Shown here: positions 39,637 through 48,579 of the stretch, piece after piece | How the letters are laid out: each line of letters opens with the position of its first letter | How positions within the stretch are numbered: the first letter of the stretch is position 1 | Assembly: GCA_017425245.1 (NCBI GenBank) | Contig: JAFOOX010000033.1 | Location: forward strand, 1-57,586 | Length of the DNA: 57,586 nt | DNA from: Gammaproteobacteria bacterium | GTDB taxonomy: Bacteria; Pseudomonadota; Gammaproteobacteria; Enterobacterales; Neiellaceae | Reading direction: 5' to 3' | Position numbers and translations under genes: made by a program | Notes under the pieces: generated by a model | Told to the model about the DNA's origin: nothing | Databases searched by the model: none | Seen by the model: the letters and a program-made list of their open reading frames with translations, nothing else

Positions 39637-42449
39637 GATTTGCCTCCTTCCAGCCCAGCCACCGGCTTGAGTTCGCTCTCGCCGCGCCGGTAACGGCCCG
39701 GCACCAGCTCGGCCAGACGGCTGAGGCTGCGCCCCATCCACTCGGTGAACGATCCACCACTAACGGCCCCGTCGTGGCCGTGGGCCAGATTGGCCTCATG
39801 GGTGGCGATCGCTTTTTCCTCAAAGGGGTAGGCCTGCTCTTCGAGCAGAAACTGGTACTCCTCCAGCGCCAGCTCATCGAGGCCGGGCGGCGGTGGCGAA
39901 CTGAGCAGGGCGCTGGCCAGCTGGGCGTAAAGTTCCGCCACCTGGTAGGTGGCCTCGGCGGTGGAGCGGCGGTCGCGGTAATCGAGCACCTGCTGCCACT
40001 GGCCACGGGCGGTCTCCAGCGCCGCCCGCTTGCGTTTGACGCTGGCCGCCAGCGGCTGGCTGATGGGCAGCACCAGACAGGCCTGATGGGCATCGCGGGC
40101 CAGCAGCAGCGCCGCCTCGATGGCCAATGCCCGGCTGCTGGCATCACCACTGCTGCGGCGATCTGCCACCACTATGGCGGTTAAGGTGGCCGTACGGGCG
40201 CTGCCGCTCTGCCCCTTGGCCAGCTCAAACCGCAGCTGCTGGGCAGTAGCCAACGGCTGCGGATAACGGTCGAGGTATTGCTGACGCAACCGCTGCTGAC
40301 GGGCACTGTCACCGGCCTCACCGGCCGTGGTCACCGCCAGCAGCAGGGCGTTGCGCTGGGCCTCGCCATCGCCCGGCAGCGCCGCCAGCCGCTCCAGTTC
40401 ATCGGCCGCCCGTGCGGGCTGGCCGAGCGCGGCATAGGCAGTGGCCAGCTTGGCCGGCAGGGTGGCGGTGAGCGGATCCTGGGGGTAGCTCAGCCGGAAG
40501 GATTCAAACAGCGCCACCGCTTCAGCAGTGCGCTGCTGCTCCAGCATCAGGGTGGCGGCATCGTACTGGGCCTGCTTGGCAAAGGGGCTGGTGGGCAGGC
40601 TGGTGGCCAGCCGCTGGAAATGGCCGATGGCGGCATTGCGCTCACCGGCGGCCAGCGCCGCCTCCCCCTGACGATAGATCGCCACCGCCTGGCGGTCGCG
40701 CAGCTCGTTGGCCAGCGCCTGATCCTGGGTCAGCGGCCGCGCCGCGGCGAGCGCCTGCTCGGCCCCGACATGATCGGCCAACGCCTCGGCGGCAAAGGCT
40801 TCGGTCAACAGCGCCCGATGGCGCTCGGGGCCTGCGCCGCTCAAAGTCAACGGCGCCAACGTCTGGCGGGCTGCCGCATAGTCACCACCCTTGACCTGAG
40901 TATCGGCGGCCAGCAAGCGCACCTCGGCGGCGCGGCTGTCGCTGGCAAAGGTGGTGGCGAACTTAAGGGCGTAGTCGACAAGGGCGCTGGACGCCGTCGC
41001 CAGCGCTGCTGTGTCCGTAGTCGCTGTGGCCGCCAGCCGCTGCTGGCTGGCTACCACGGCGCCATAGCCCGCCTCCGCCGCCTGCGCGCCGCCATCCTGA
41101 TAAGCCACTTGGGCAAAGGTGGTGGCCGCCGCCTGATAGTCGCCACCGGCCAGCAGGGTATCGGCCAGCAGGAAACGGCTGGCGGCGATGTCGCTGGCCT
41201 GGGGTGAGGTTTCCAGCAGCTGGCGATAGCGCTCGGCCGCCGCCAGCCACGCCGCCTGCGCCCCCGCCCGATCGGCCTTGGGCCAGCTCTGGGCGCGGGC
41301 GTGGGCATCCTCGGCCAGCAGCCGCTGCAGCCCATCAAGGGCCGGCTGCAGCTCGCTGCGCAGTGCAGCGTCGGCCTGCTGCCAATAGGGGCTGCGCACC
41401 CCCCAGTCGGCGACAAAGGCGGCTTGGGCCTCGGCCAGCTGGTTGAGAAAACCGGCCTGCTCGCGCAGCGCCAGCGCCTTTAAGTCAAAGCGCGCTGCCC
41501 ACGGGGCGCCGGGGTGGCGCTGGCCGTAGCGGGCATAGGTTTCCAGCGCCGGTTGATAGAACTCCTTGCTCGCCTGCAGCGCCGCCAGCTCGCCATAGAG
41601 CAGGTGATCCCAGGCCGGAGCAGACTGCTCATCAAGCAGCGCATCAAGGCTCACCACCCCATCGCCCAGCAGCAGGGTGAGGCTGAGCGCACGCAGCAGA
41701 TCCTCACTCAGCGCCGGATCGTCGCTGGCCGCAACTGTGGCGGTGGGCGCTGCGCCCAGCTGCAGCTTGAGCAGGGCCAGAAATTCGCTGCCGGCGGCGT
41801 CGAGATCGCCCCGTTTGAACTGGCACCAGCCGGCCATATAGGCGCCATTGCGGGCCAGCGCGCCGCTGCCGAGGGTGGCGGCGGTACTGAAGGCCTGCCA
41901 GCCGTCGCCGTATCTGCCCTCGTTGTAGAGGTGATCACCACGGCGGAATTCAACTTCAGCGCGGCGGGCTGACTGCGGATAACGGCTGACCAGTTGCTCA
42001 AGGGTGGCCATTTCAGCGATGGAGTCACCCTTAAGCGCCTGCACCTTGGCCAGCTGATAGAGCACTTCATCGTTGCCGTCAGCGCTCGGATAACGGCTCA
42101 GCAGCTCCTGATAGGCGGCAATCTGCTGATTGAGTGCCGCTTCATCAATGGCGCCACTGGCCGCCAGCTGGTTCTCCACCGCCAGCGTGCCCAGATCGGC
42201 CTTGCGATAGCGGGCCTGCTGGGCCAGCTGCTCATCGGCGGTCACCGCCAGCAGCGCGGCATAGCGCTCGGCCACCGCTTCGGGCGGCAGCAGCAAGGCA
42301 GGCGTGCGGCTTAAGCTGGCATCGGCCTTGATATCGCCCAAGGTGGCCGGAGGCGCGGCCTGGTCGCGGCTGCTGCAGCCCACCAGCAGGCTCAGCAGCA
42401 GACTCAGCAGCGACGAACAAAGCAGTAACCGGCGCTGAGCGAGGATCAT
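39633..42449 (-). CDS. Large TPR lipoprotein (GltD-like role)
   Basis: 938 residues with a lipoprotein signal (LLSLLLSLLVGC). Almost entirely TPR or TPR-like helices in several blocks: NDEVLYQLAKVQALKGDSIA, ARRAEVEFRRGDHLYNEGRY, ASRFLLADTLLAGGDYQAAA and SPFAKQAQYDAATLMLEQQR. It would be a periplasmic-facing scaffold anchored in the outer membrane. 4-bp overlaps with both neighbours. The nearest architectural parallel is the large TPR protein of the Myxococcus gliding complex; this rests on architecture and gene order. Confidence 0.87.
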   Translation of the reverse strand: MILAQRRLLLCSSLLSLLLSLLVGCSSRDQAAPPATLGDIKADASLSRTPALLLPPEAVAERYAALLAVTADEQLAQQARYRKADLGTLAVENQLAASGAIDEAALNQQIAAYQELLSRYPSADGNDEVLYQLAKVQALKGDSIAEMATLEQLVSRYPQSARRAEVEFRRGDHLYNEGRYGDGWQAFSTAATLGSGALARNGAYMAGWCQFKRGDLDAAGSEFLALLKLQLGAAPTATVAASDDPALSEDLLRALSLTLLLGDGVVSLDALLDEQSAPAWDHLLYGELAALQASKEFYQPALETYARYGQRHPGAPWAARFDLKALALREQAGFLNQLAEAQAAFVADWGVRSPYWQQADAALRSELQPALDGLQRLLAEDAHARAQSWPKADRAGAQAAWLAAAERYRQLLETSPQASDIAASRFLLADTLLAGGDYQAAATTFAQVAYQDGGAQAAEAGYGAVVASQQRLAATATTDTAALATASSALVDYALKFATTFASDSRAAEVRLLAADTQVKGGDYAAARQTLAPLTLSGAGPERHRALLTEAFAAEALADHVGAEQALAAARPLTQDQALANELRDRQAVAIYRQGEAALAAGERNAAIGHFQRLATSLPTSPFAKQAQYDAATLMLEQQRTAEAVALFESFRLSYPQDPLTATLPAKLATAYAALGQPARAADELERLAALPGDGEAQRNALLLAVTTAGEAGDSARQQRLRQQYLDRYPQPLATAQQLRFELAKGQSGSARTATLTAIVVADRRSSGDASSRALAIEAALLLARDAHQACLVLPISQPLAASVKRKRAALETARGQWQQVLDYRDRRSTAEATYQVAELYAQLASALLSSPPPPGLDELALEEYQFLLEEQAYPFEEKAIATHEANLAHGHDGAVSGGSFTEWMGRSLSRLAELVPGRYRRGESELKPVAGLEGGKS

Positions 42450-44317
42450 GGCAGCGCCTCCGCATCCAGCCGCTGTTCGGCCAGCCGCGCCTGAGCCAGC
42501 CGGGCGTGCGCAAGAAGCGCCCGCACCTGCTGCTGCTGGCTGTCCAGCTCGTTGCGCACCGCCGCGACCAGCGCCTGACGGGCACTGGCGCTGAGCTGGC
42601 GCTGGCGGCTGGCGGCCGCCGCCAGAGCACTGCGGGCGCTGGCGATACGAGCATTAAACTCGGCGCTACCGGGCGGCACGGCGGCCAGCGCCGCCACCCG
42701 CTGCTGTTGCACTTTAAGTTCAGCCAGCTGCTGCTCCAGCCCCTTCAAGGCCAGCCGCTGCTGCTGCAGACGGATCGGCTGCTGGTCGGCCAGCTGCCAC
42801 GCCAGCACCCCCTGCACCCGGCGCAGCCGCTCGCCATAGCGCGGCTGGCGCTTGTCACCCGCCAGCCGGGTCACCACCCCATGGCTGCGAGCGATGCGCT
42901 GCAGCCACTGGTTTTCATCGGCCGTCGCCAGCTGGGCCGGGTCGGCCTCGGCGCTGGCCAGTTGCTGGCGGATGGTGGCCAGCTGCTGCTCAAAATCGGC
43001 GATGCGCGGCTCTGGCGCCAGCTGCTCGAGCCTTGCCACCCGGCTGCGATGACGCTCGGCGCGGGCGGCCACCATCTGCTCCAGCGCCTCAAGGCTCTGC
43101 TCACGCTGAGCCAGTGTCTGCCCCAGTTCATCCAGATCGCGCAGCTGACCCACCAGCGCCTGACTGCTGTTACGCGCCAGCCAGGGGCGCAGCAGTGGCG
43201 ATAACTGTTGCTGATCGGGACCGTTCAGGCTGGCCAGCAGCTGCTCGGCACTAAACTGCTGACGGGCCTGATCCAGCTCGGCCAGGGCCAGCAGGTAGCG
43301 CTGTTCGGCCTGCTCATAGCCGCGCAGCGCATCGTCGATGAGGCCGTGCTGCTCCAGCGCCCAGCCCATGGCCAGAAACACCTGCAGGGTGACCGGGGTC
43401 AGATCCGGGCGCTGGGCCAGCTGCTGCCAGACGCTGACCGCCAGCTGGCCATCACCGGCCAGGGTCGCCGCCAGCCCGTAGCGCAGCAGCGCCTCGCTGC
43501 TGGCTGGCCCCTGCTGACGCACTTCCAGCAGCGCCTGCATCGCCGCCGCACCATCACGGGCAGTCAGCGCCAACTGCCCTTCGGCCAGCGCCAGCTGATC
43601 AATGAGCGCATCGCGCTCGTCACTGGCCAGCGGCAGCGGCTTGGGGGCAAACCAGCCGCGCCAGAACGCCCAGTTCCGGCCGCGCGTCGCCGGGCGGTGA
43701 CGCAGCGCCTGACGCGCCGCCTCAATGTGGGCCAGCGCCGGTTCGCGCTCGCCGCTGTTGGCCAGGGCCACCGCCTGATTGAAATGGATATAGGGCAGCA
43801 GTTCGCTGCGCGGCAGTTCGTCGGGCAGCGCCGGCAGCGGCTGGCCCAAAGTCAACGCCAGCTGCTGACGCCAGTAGAGCAGTTCGACCGCCTGCTGCTC
43901 ACCATGGGCCTGACTGTCGTCGAGCAGCGGCGCCGCCAGCTGTGGCAACCCTTGGCGCAGATAGCTGCGGGCCAGAAACAGGCGGGCGGTGGTTAGCCGC
44001 TCTGGCTTTAGCTGGCCGCTGGCGGCCAGCTCACCGAGCAGGGTGCGGGCGCTGCGATCCAGCCCATAGCCGAGGCGAATGCCCGCCTCCAGCAGCCGCG
44101 CATCGGCATTGTTGGCGGTTGTGCCCCGTACGGCAGCGGCGGCGATCTCGGTCAGGGCGGTCAGCGGGTCACTGTCGTAATAGGCATAGAGCGCAGTGCG
44201 CACCGGCAGATCATCGCGCTGATGATCAGCATCCACCGGTGGCGTCGCCTGTGCTGGCCACACCAGCAGCGTCAGCAGCGGCCACCACCGGCGGGATAAC
44301 GGGCGCAGGTGAACCAT
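42446..44317 (-). CDS. Periplasmic TPR protein with C-terminal coiled coil (GltC-like role)
   Basis: 623 residues. Signal peptide ...WWPLLTLLVWPAQATPPVD. Residues ~30-330 are TPR-like (ALYAYYDSDPLTALTEIAAA, IHFNQAVALANSGEREPALA). Residues ~380-620 are rich in Gln, Leu, Ala and Arg with heptads (LEQQLAELKVQQQRVAALAA), a likely coiled coil. It overlaps the next TPR gene by 4 bp. Function inferred only from the operon: a periplasmic scaffold. Confidence 0.85.
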   Translation of the reverse strand: MVHLRPLSRRWWPLLTLLVWPAQATPPVDADHQRDDLPVRTALYAYYDSDPLTALTEIAAAAVRGTTANNADARLLEAGIRLGYGLDRSARTLLGELAASGQLKPERLTTARLFLARSYLRQGLPQLAAPLLDDSQAHGEQQAVELLYWRQQLALTLGQPLPALPDELPRSELLPYIHFNQAVALANSGEREPALAHIEAARQALRHRPATRGRNWAFWRGWFAPKPLPLASDERDALIDQLALAEGQLALTARDGAAAMQALLEVRQQGPASSEALLRYGLAATLAGDGQLAVSVWQQLAQRPDLTPVTLQVFLAMGWALEQHGLIDDALRGYEQAEQRYLLALAELDQARQQFSAEQLLASLNGPDQQQLSPLLRPWLARNSSQALVGQLRDLDELGQTLAQREQSLEALEQMVAARAERHRSRVARLEQLAPEPRIADFEQQLATIRQQLASAEADPAQLATADENQWLQRIARSHGVVTRLAGDKRQPRYGERLRRVQGVLAWQLADQQPIRLQQQRLALKGLEQQLAELKVQQQRVAALAAVPPGSAEFNARIASARSALAAAASRQRQLSASARQALVAAVRNELDSQQQQVRALLAHARLAQARLAEQRLDAEALP

Positions 44318-44323
44318 CGGACC

Positions 44324-44836
44324 TTACCACTCCACCAGACGGAACTGCGGCTGCTGACTGCTCTCGTCGTCGACGATCTGCAGCTCCACCAGCTTGGCCT
44401 CGCTGCCCTTGTCGATGGTCAGGGTGGCCCCGCGGCGATAATCGCGCTGCTGCGGCCCACCGCCGGTGATGAAGGCGGTGATCTCATGCTGGCCGCTCTT
44501 GAGGTTGCCGACATACAAGCGCTGGATGGCGCCACGGCGCAGCGCATCCACCTGCCGTTCGGTGTAGAGGCTGGCCGCCACCCGCTCGCCGTTGATAGTC
44601 AGCTCCACCCCGTCGAGCAGGAAGAACTCGCCGACATCGAGCGAGACAAAGACCGCGACTTGGGTGCTGGCCGGAAACAGCAGATCCTCTTCCAGAATGA
44701 ACAGGTCGCGGTTGAGCTGCACCACCTGCTCCTTGAGCGATTCCACTTTCTCTGCCAGTGGCTGTTCCGCCAGCGGCTGCTCAGCCCGTGCCGAGAACGC
44801 CCACAAGGCCAGCATCAGCACCATCAGCCCCTTCAT
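44324..44836 (-). CDS. Periplasmic coiled-coil and beta-domain protein
   Basis: 170 residues. Signal peptide MVLMLALWAFSARA, a short coiled coil (AEKVESLKEQVVQLNRDLFI), then a beta-rich domain (FFLLDGVELTINGERVAASL, LYVGNLKSGQHEITAFITGG) that looks like a PEGA-type carbohydrate- or wall-associated fold. Six bp separate it from the following TPR gene. No named family recognised. Confidence 0.8.
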   Translation of the reverse strand: MKGLMVLMLALWAFSARAEQPLAEQPLAEKVESLKEQVVQLNRDLFILEEDLLFPASTQVAVFVSLDVGEFFLLDGVELTINGERVAASLYTERQVDALRRGAIQRLYVGNLKSGQHEITAFITGGGPQQRDYRRGATLTIDKGSEAKLVELQIVDDESSQQPQFRLVEW

Positions 44837-44865
44837 CGGCGGCTCCTTTTATTCTTATTAATCAT

Positions 44866-46014
44866 CTAGTAATAAAACATCAGCGAGGCGCGGACGACGT
44901 TGGCGGTGAAGCCGTACAACGGCTCCTGGCCAACGGGCGCATCGCCACGCAGATCGCGGAAGTTGTCGTAATCAAAGTTCATAAAATCCCACTCCAGCAG
45001 CAGCTCGGGGCGCACGCCGGGCCAGCCGGTCGGCCAGGGCGGGCTGTAACGAGCCCCCAGCCCCAGAGTCCAGCTGGAGAAATTGGACAGTTCCTTGTCG
45101 CGGGCCAGATAGTTCTGGGCATCGGCATAGGCATAGAGATCGCTGTAGAACTCGGCCTGATCCTGACGGTAGAGATTGGCGCGGCCACTTAAGATCCAGC
45201 GGTCACCGAGGGCGTGGCGATATTCGAACTCGAGGCTGTGGGCGCGGATATCCCAGCTGTCGCCGTAATAGCGGTAATAGCCATCCAGCGCCGCCCGCCA
45301 CGGCAGGTAGTAGCTGCTGATCACGCCAATGGCGCCGCCGTTGCGGCTGCCGGGGTAAAGCTCCGGCTGGTAGCTGTAACCCTTGGCGGCACTGCTGTCG
45401 AGATAACGGACACTGCGGTAGGGGTTGTTGAGGTAGCCATCGTCGACCACCGCCTCCAGATTCAGCCCCACCACCCACTCAGGGGTGAGGATCTGCGACA
45501 GCCCCAGCTGATAGCGGCGATGCTCGGCCGGCTCGCTGAAGCTGTCATCGCCACGCTTGCCGACGGTGTCGTCGCCATAGGAAAAACCGAGGGTGACCGT
45601 GGTCATATCGCCAAACACCTCCTGGCTGACACTGACGCCATAGGTGCTGGCTTCATAATCGCTTTCGCTGGAGCGGGTGGCATCAACACTGACCAAGGTA
45701 CGGCCATTGAGCCAGTTGGCGCCGACACTGTATTCATTGCGCTTTTCGGTATAGGGGCTGGCGGTGGTGACCACATCCACCGAGGCACCGCTGATGGCAT
45801 CGACGTAATACTTGCCCGACAGGGCAAAGCGCTCATCCACCTTCTTGCGAATAAGCAGCGCCGGCCCGCCGATATCCATGCCACCGCCCTGATAGCTGTG
45901 GTACATCGCCTCCGCCGCATCCTCCGGCAACACCGCCGCCGACAACGGCAGGCAAAGCAGCAGAGCAGCGGCAAAAATCCCCGTCAGTCGCCCATTTACC
46001 AAGGGACGCGCCAC
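44866..46014 (-). CDS. DUF3570 outer-membrane beta-barrel protein
   Basis: 382 residues from the GTG at 46014; a TTG at 46002 is an alternative. The frame is open to 46653, but that extra part is translated repeat DNA. Signal peptide GRLTGIFAAALLLCLPLSAA, then the DUF3570 start EDAAEAMYHSYQGGGMDIGG. Barrel strands alternate throughout (YEASTYGVSVSQEVFGDMTT) and the protein ends VRASLMFYY, aromatic as in barrels. It follows a DUF4266 lipoprotein gene, the usual partner, but 497 bp of repeats separate them. The codons for the signal-peptide start lie in a diverged copy of the 120-bp repeat. Confidence 0.85.
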   Translation of the reverse strand: MARPLVNGRLTGIFAAALLLCLPLSAAVLPEDAAEAMYHSYQGGGMDIGGPALLIRKKVDERFALSGKYYVDAISGASVDVVTTASPYTEKRNEYSVGANWLNGRTLVSVDATRSSESDYEASTYGVSVSQEVFGDMTTVTLGFSYGDDTVGKRGDDSFSEPAEHRRYQLGLSQILTPEWVVGLNLEAVVDDGYLNNPYRSVRYLDSSAAKGYSYQPELYPGSRNGGAIGVISSYYLPWRAALDGYYRYYGDSWDIRAHSLEFEYRHALGDRWILSGRANLYRQDQAEFYSDLYAYADAQNYLARDKELSNFSSWTLGLGARYSPPWPTGWPGVRPELLLEWDFMNFDYDNFRDLRGDAPVGQEPLYGFTANVVRASLMFYY

Positions 46015-46371
46015 AACCGGATCCAAACGCACGGCCTGCTCATCCCCCCTTTGGCAAAGGGGGGTGCGGGGGGATTTTCTCCACGCCAAAGCAAAAATCC
46101 CCCTCAATCCCCCTTTTACAAAGGGGGAAGCCACAACTGGATCCAAACGCACGGCCTGCTCATCCCCCCTTTGGCAAATGGGGGTACGGGGGGATTTTCT
46201 CCACGCCAAAGCAAAAATCCCCCTCAATCCCCCTTTTACAAAGGGGGAAGCCACAACTGGATCCAAACGCACGGCCTGCTCGTCCCCCCTTTGGCAAAGG
46301 GGGGTGCGGGGGGATTTTCTCCACGCCAAAGCAAAAATCCCCCTCAATCCCCCTTTTACAAAGGGGGAAGC
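45971..46371. repeat. 120-bp tandem repeat array with internal hairpins
   Basis: Three copies with an exact 120-bp period (46010, 46130, 46250) differing at a handful of bases. A diverged partial copy at 45971-46009 is in perfect register (30 of 39 bases equal to 46091-46129). Each unit holds two hairpins with 3-base loops: CCCCCCTTT-GGC-AAAGGGGGG (46044-46064 in copy 1) and CCCCCTTT-TAC-AAAGGGGG. 120 is a multiple of three, so the minus frame stays open across the array. The unit resembles widespread bacterial intergenic repeats that translate to KGGLRGIF-like peptides. Confidence 0.93.
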
Positions 46372-46383
46372 TGAAACAAACAG

Positions 46384-46505
46384 GCTGGCGCCGCGAGCCG
46401 CTTGCTGGCGCGGGAGGACAGCGCACAGCCGACGGAGTGTATATGTGAATACATGAGTACGGCGCGCACTGCCCGACCAAGCCAGCAGGCGGCGCAGCAA
46501 GCCAG
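46384..46505. repeat. Long imperfect palindrome (REP/MITE-like)
   Basis: About 120 bp with complementary arms: GCCGCTTGCTGGC (46397-46409) pairs with GCCAGCAGGCGGC (46481-46493) with one mismatch, inner arms GGACAGCGCAC and GCGCACTGCCC pair imperfectly, and the centre TGTATATGTGAATACATG is A+T-rich. No coding sense on either strand. It lies next to the 120-bp array, between the DUF4266 and DUF3570 genes. Confidence 0.7.
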
Positions 46506-46510
46506 CGACC

Positions 46511-46741
46511 TTAGTTGCAGCCACAACCACCTCCGGCACTACCATCCGCGCCTCTGGCCGCCTCTCGCGCCTCATGCACATGCAGCTTATGCCCCTCCGC
46601 CAGCGGAAAGCCGTCGCGCAGCATGATGGGATCGGCCAGATGCTGACGCTCATAGGGTTTAACCCAGGGCTCCGGCGTGGCGCAGCCGGTTAGCAGCAGC
46701 ACAGCGCTGCCAACCAGTAACAGAGGGGCGGTCAGACGCAT
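46511..46741 (-). CDS. DUF4266 lipoprotein
   Basis: 76 residues with lipobox VLLLTGC. Core PEPWVKPYERQHLADPIMLR is the DUF4266 signature, and the protein ends SAGGGCGCN, a glycine-cysteine tail typical of the family. It starts 3 bp after the thioredoxin stop codon. DUF4266 and DUF3570 genes are usually adjacent and may work as one unit; their role is not established. The CGC tail could be a thiol, metal or cofactor site, perhaps served by the TlpA-like protein encoded just upstream. Confidence 0.88.
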   Translation of the reverse strand: MRLTAPLLLVGSAVLLLTGCATPEPWVKPYERQHLADPIMLRDGFPLAEGHKLHVHEAREAARGADGSAGGGCGCN

Positions 46742-46744
46742 GGC

Positions 46745-47230
46745 TTACTCTCGCACCAGTTTCTTCAGCTGCTCGCGGTACTGCTGCTCGTCGCCCGCCT
46801 CGTAACCGGCGTGGCGATAGCGGATCTCACCGTTGCGATCGACGATCACCGTGGTCGGCATGCCGCTGACCGCATAGGCCTTGGCGGTGCTGTTGCCGCC
46901 ATCCCACAGGATCGGAAAGCTGACCGGCGAGGCCTTTAAAAACTGCTCGGCGTCGGCGGTCTCCTGCTCAACATTGATGCCCACCACCTGCACCCCCAGA
47001 TCGGCAAAATCGGCAGCCAGCTTGTCCAGCTCCGGCATCTCCTGGCGGCAGGGGCCGCACCAGGAGGCCCAGAAGTTGACGAGCACCAGATCGCCGCGCT
47101 GCTCGGCCAGCCGGTAGTTGCTGCCATCGGCGGCCTTGAGGGTGAAATCCGTTGCCGGCTCGGCCAGCAGCGGGCTGGCGACCAGGGCCAAGGAGAACGT
47201 AAAGGCAACAGACTGAATCAATGAACGCAT
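46745..47230 (-). CDS. TlpA/ResA-like periplasmic thioredoxin
   Basis: 161 residues from the ATG at 47230 (GAGGAG upstream). Signal peptide ...LALVASPLLA. Thioredoxin fold with active site LVNFWASWCGPCRQEMPEL, a VVGINVEQE strand and cis-proline in VSGMPTTVIVD. Such proteins reduce cysteines of apocytochromes or other exported thiols. Its place between cytochrome-bearing genes and a Cys-tailed lipoprotein suggests it services this operon's own products. Confidence 0.92.
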   Translation of the reverse strand: MRSLIQSVAFTFSLALVASPLLAEPATDFTLKAADGSNYRLAEQRGDLVLVNFWASWCGPCRQEMPELDKLAADFADLGVQVVGINVEQETADAEQFLKASPVSFPILWDGGNSTAKAYAVSGMPTTVIVDRNGEIRYRHAGYEAGDEQQYREQLKKLVRE

Positions 47231-47248
47231 GCTGCTACTCCTCAAGCA

Positions 47249-47875
47249 TTAAAAGGTGTAAGCCACCCCGCCCAGCAGGGCGAGGTTGTGGGTGAGCTTG
47301 TCTTCGCCGGTGACATCGAGGCTGACCATGTAGTCACGGGCGCTCAGATCAAAGGTCCAGCTGTCGGAGATCAGCAGGCGGTAACCGGCGCCGGCCACAA
47401 TCGCCATGTTGTCCTCACCGGCAAAGCTGGTGCCGCCGGCCCCGGCCACCAGATAGAAGCTGCTGGTAAAGGCGTTGCCCCAGAAAAACCCTTCGCCCGG
47501 CAGCAGGTTGTAGCCGACGGCGGCGGTGTAGGTCTGCCAGTCGCGCTCGTCATCGGTGAGCAGCGGCGCCGAACCCGAAAGGTTCTCGTAACTGGTGTTA
47601 CCGGCCTGGGCGAGGGCGAACTGCCCCTCCAGAAAGAAATCCTCAGTGACATGAAACAGCAGCTGGGCGCCATAAATGGCGCTTGAGCCGAAATCCTCAA
47701 TCGACAGCACCCCGGCAAACAGCCCGACCTGAATGTCGCGGCCATCGATCTGCGGCTTGCTCACTTCGCGCCGCTCCAGCTCTGGCTCAAACAGCGCATC
47801 GGCGGCCAGCGCCGCTGGCGCCAGCAGGCTGACGATGGCCGTGGTCAGAACGAGGCGGAAAAACCGAGTTTCCAT
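47249..47875 (-). CDS. Outer-membrane beta-barrel protein (Myxococcus-type OMP family)
   Basis: 208 residues. Signal peptide ...LLAPAALA, then strands such as YGAQLLFHVTEDFFLEGQFA, YTAAVGYNLLPGEGFFWGNA and MAIVAGAGYRLLISDSWTFD, ending GGVAYTF. This matches the pattern of the small barrel family common in Myxococcus envelope operons, to which the GltA/B/H type belongs. It overlaps the SH3-barrel gene by 31 bp; GGTGA lies five bases before its start. Confidence 0.83.
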   Translation of the reverse strand: METRFFRLVLTTAIVSLLAPAALAADALFEPELERREVSKPQIDGRDIQVGLFAGVLSIEDFGSSAIYGAQLLFHVTEDFFLEGQFALAQAGNTSYENLSGSAPLLTDDERDWQTYTAAVGYNLLPGEGFFWGNAFTSSFYLVAGAGGTSFAGEDNMAIVAGAGYRLLISDSWTFDLSARDYMVSLDVTGEDKLTHNLALLGGVAYTF

Positions 47876-48579
47876 AAATTCACCGTTTCATTGTCATCGC
47901 GGTCGGTCAGCACATGGAGGTTGCGATACTCCAGGCGCAGGGCGAAATTGCGGGTCAGGTAGTAGCTGGCGCCGACCACGGCCGCCAGCGATTCGCTGCT
48001 GCGCGATGGCGACTGGGCAGCGGTGGCCTTAGGGTCCGTGGTGATGATGCCGGCGGCCAGCCCCCAGTAAGGGACGATCCACAGATCCGGCAGCGGCTGA
48101 TGGAGCACCGCCAGATCGGCGAACAGGCTGTCGGAAATATCACCGAACGCCTGACCGCCCTGCAGCTCCACCCGCAGCAGCGGGTTAAAGGCGTAACCAG
48201 CAGTCACCGCCACCAGCTGCGCCCCCTCAAAATCACCGGCCCACAGGCTGCCCTGCCAGCCCTGCCCCACCACCTGCTCACGGCTGCCACGTGACAGCTG
48301 CACCGGCTGGCCAGCGCTCAGGGTTTTGGCCAACGCATCGCCCTTGGCCCACCCCTGAATGCCACGGCCGGCATCCACTTTGTACCAGTCGGTGCGGCGG
48401 TAGAGCACGGTCAGCGGCTTGCCGCGGCTGACCACATGAAAGATCGGATAATCGCGGCCCGGCCCGGTGTGCAGTTCGATATAGGGCTCAGCCACCGTCA
48501 CCACCAGCGGCACCTCATCCTCGGCACGCACGGCGCCAGTCACCAGCAACAACAACAGCAGGATCAGGCCGCGCATCAT
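47845..48579 (-). CDS. Bacterial SH3 domain fused to outer-membrane beta-barrel
   Basis: 244 residues. Signal peptide GLILLLLLLVTGAVRA. Residues ~30-90 are an SH3b domain (YIELHTGPGRDYPIFHVVSR, WYKVDAGRGIQGWAKGD), which often binds peptidoglycan. The rest is a barrel of the same family as the next gene (LVAVTAGYAFNPLLRVELQG, ending KLGFSASF). Its ATG overlaps the HzsA-like stop codon (TGATG). A barrel with a wall-binding tether fits a structural role in an envelope-spanning machine. Confidence 0.83.
   Translation of the reverse strand: MMRGLILLLLLLVTGAVRAEDEVPLVVTVAEPYIELHTGPGRDYPIFHVVSRGKPLTVLYRRTDWYKVDAGRGIQGWAKGDALAKTLSAGQPVQLSRGSREQVVGQGWQGSLWAGDFEGAQLVAVTAGYAFNPLLRVELQGGQAFGDISDSLFADLAVLHQPLPDLWIVPYWGLAAGIITTDPKATAAQSPSRSSESLAAVVGASYYLTRNFALRLEYRNLHVLTDRDDNETVNLWKLGFSASF

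Noticed and set aside
46010..46371. CRISPR-like array
   Set aside because: Units are contiguous 120-bp tandem repeats with no variable spacers and no cas genes nearby.
46015..46653. N-terminal extension of the DUF3570 protein up to 46653
   Set aside because: The added residues come from repeat DNA and from sequence overlapping the DUF4266 gene; the signal peptide would be internal. Kept as an open question in the repeat finding.
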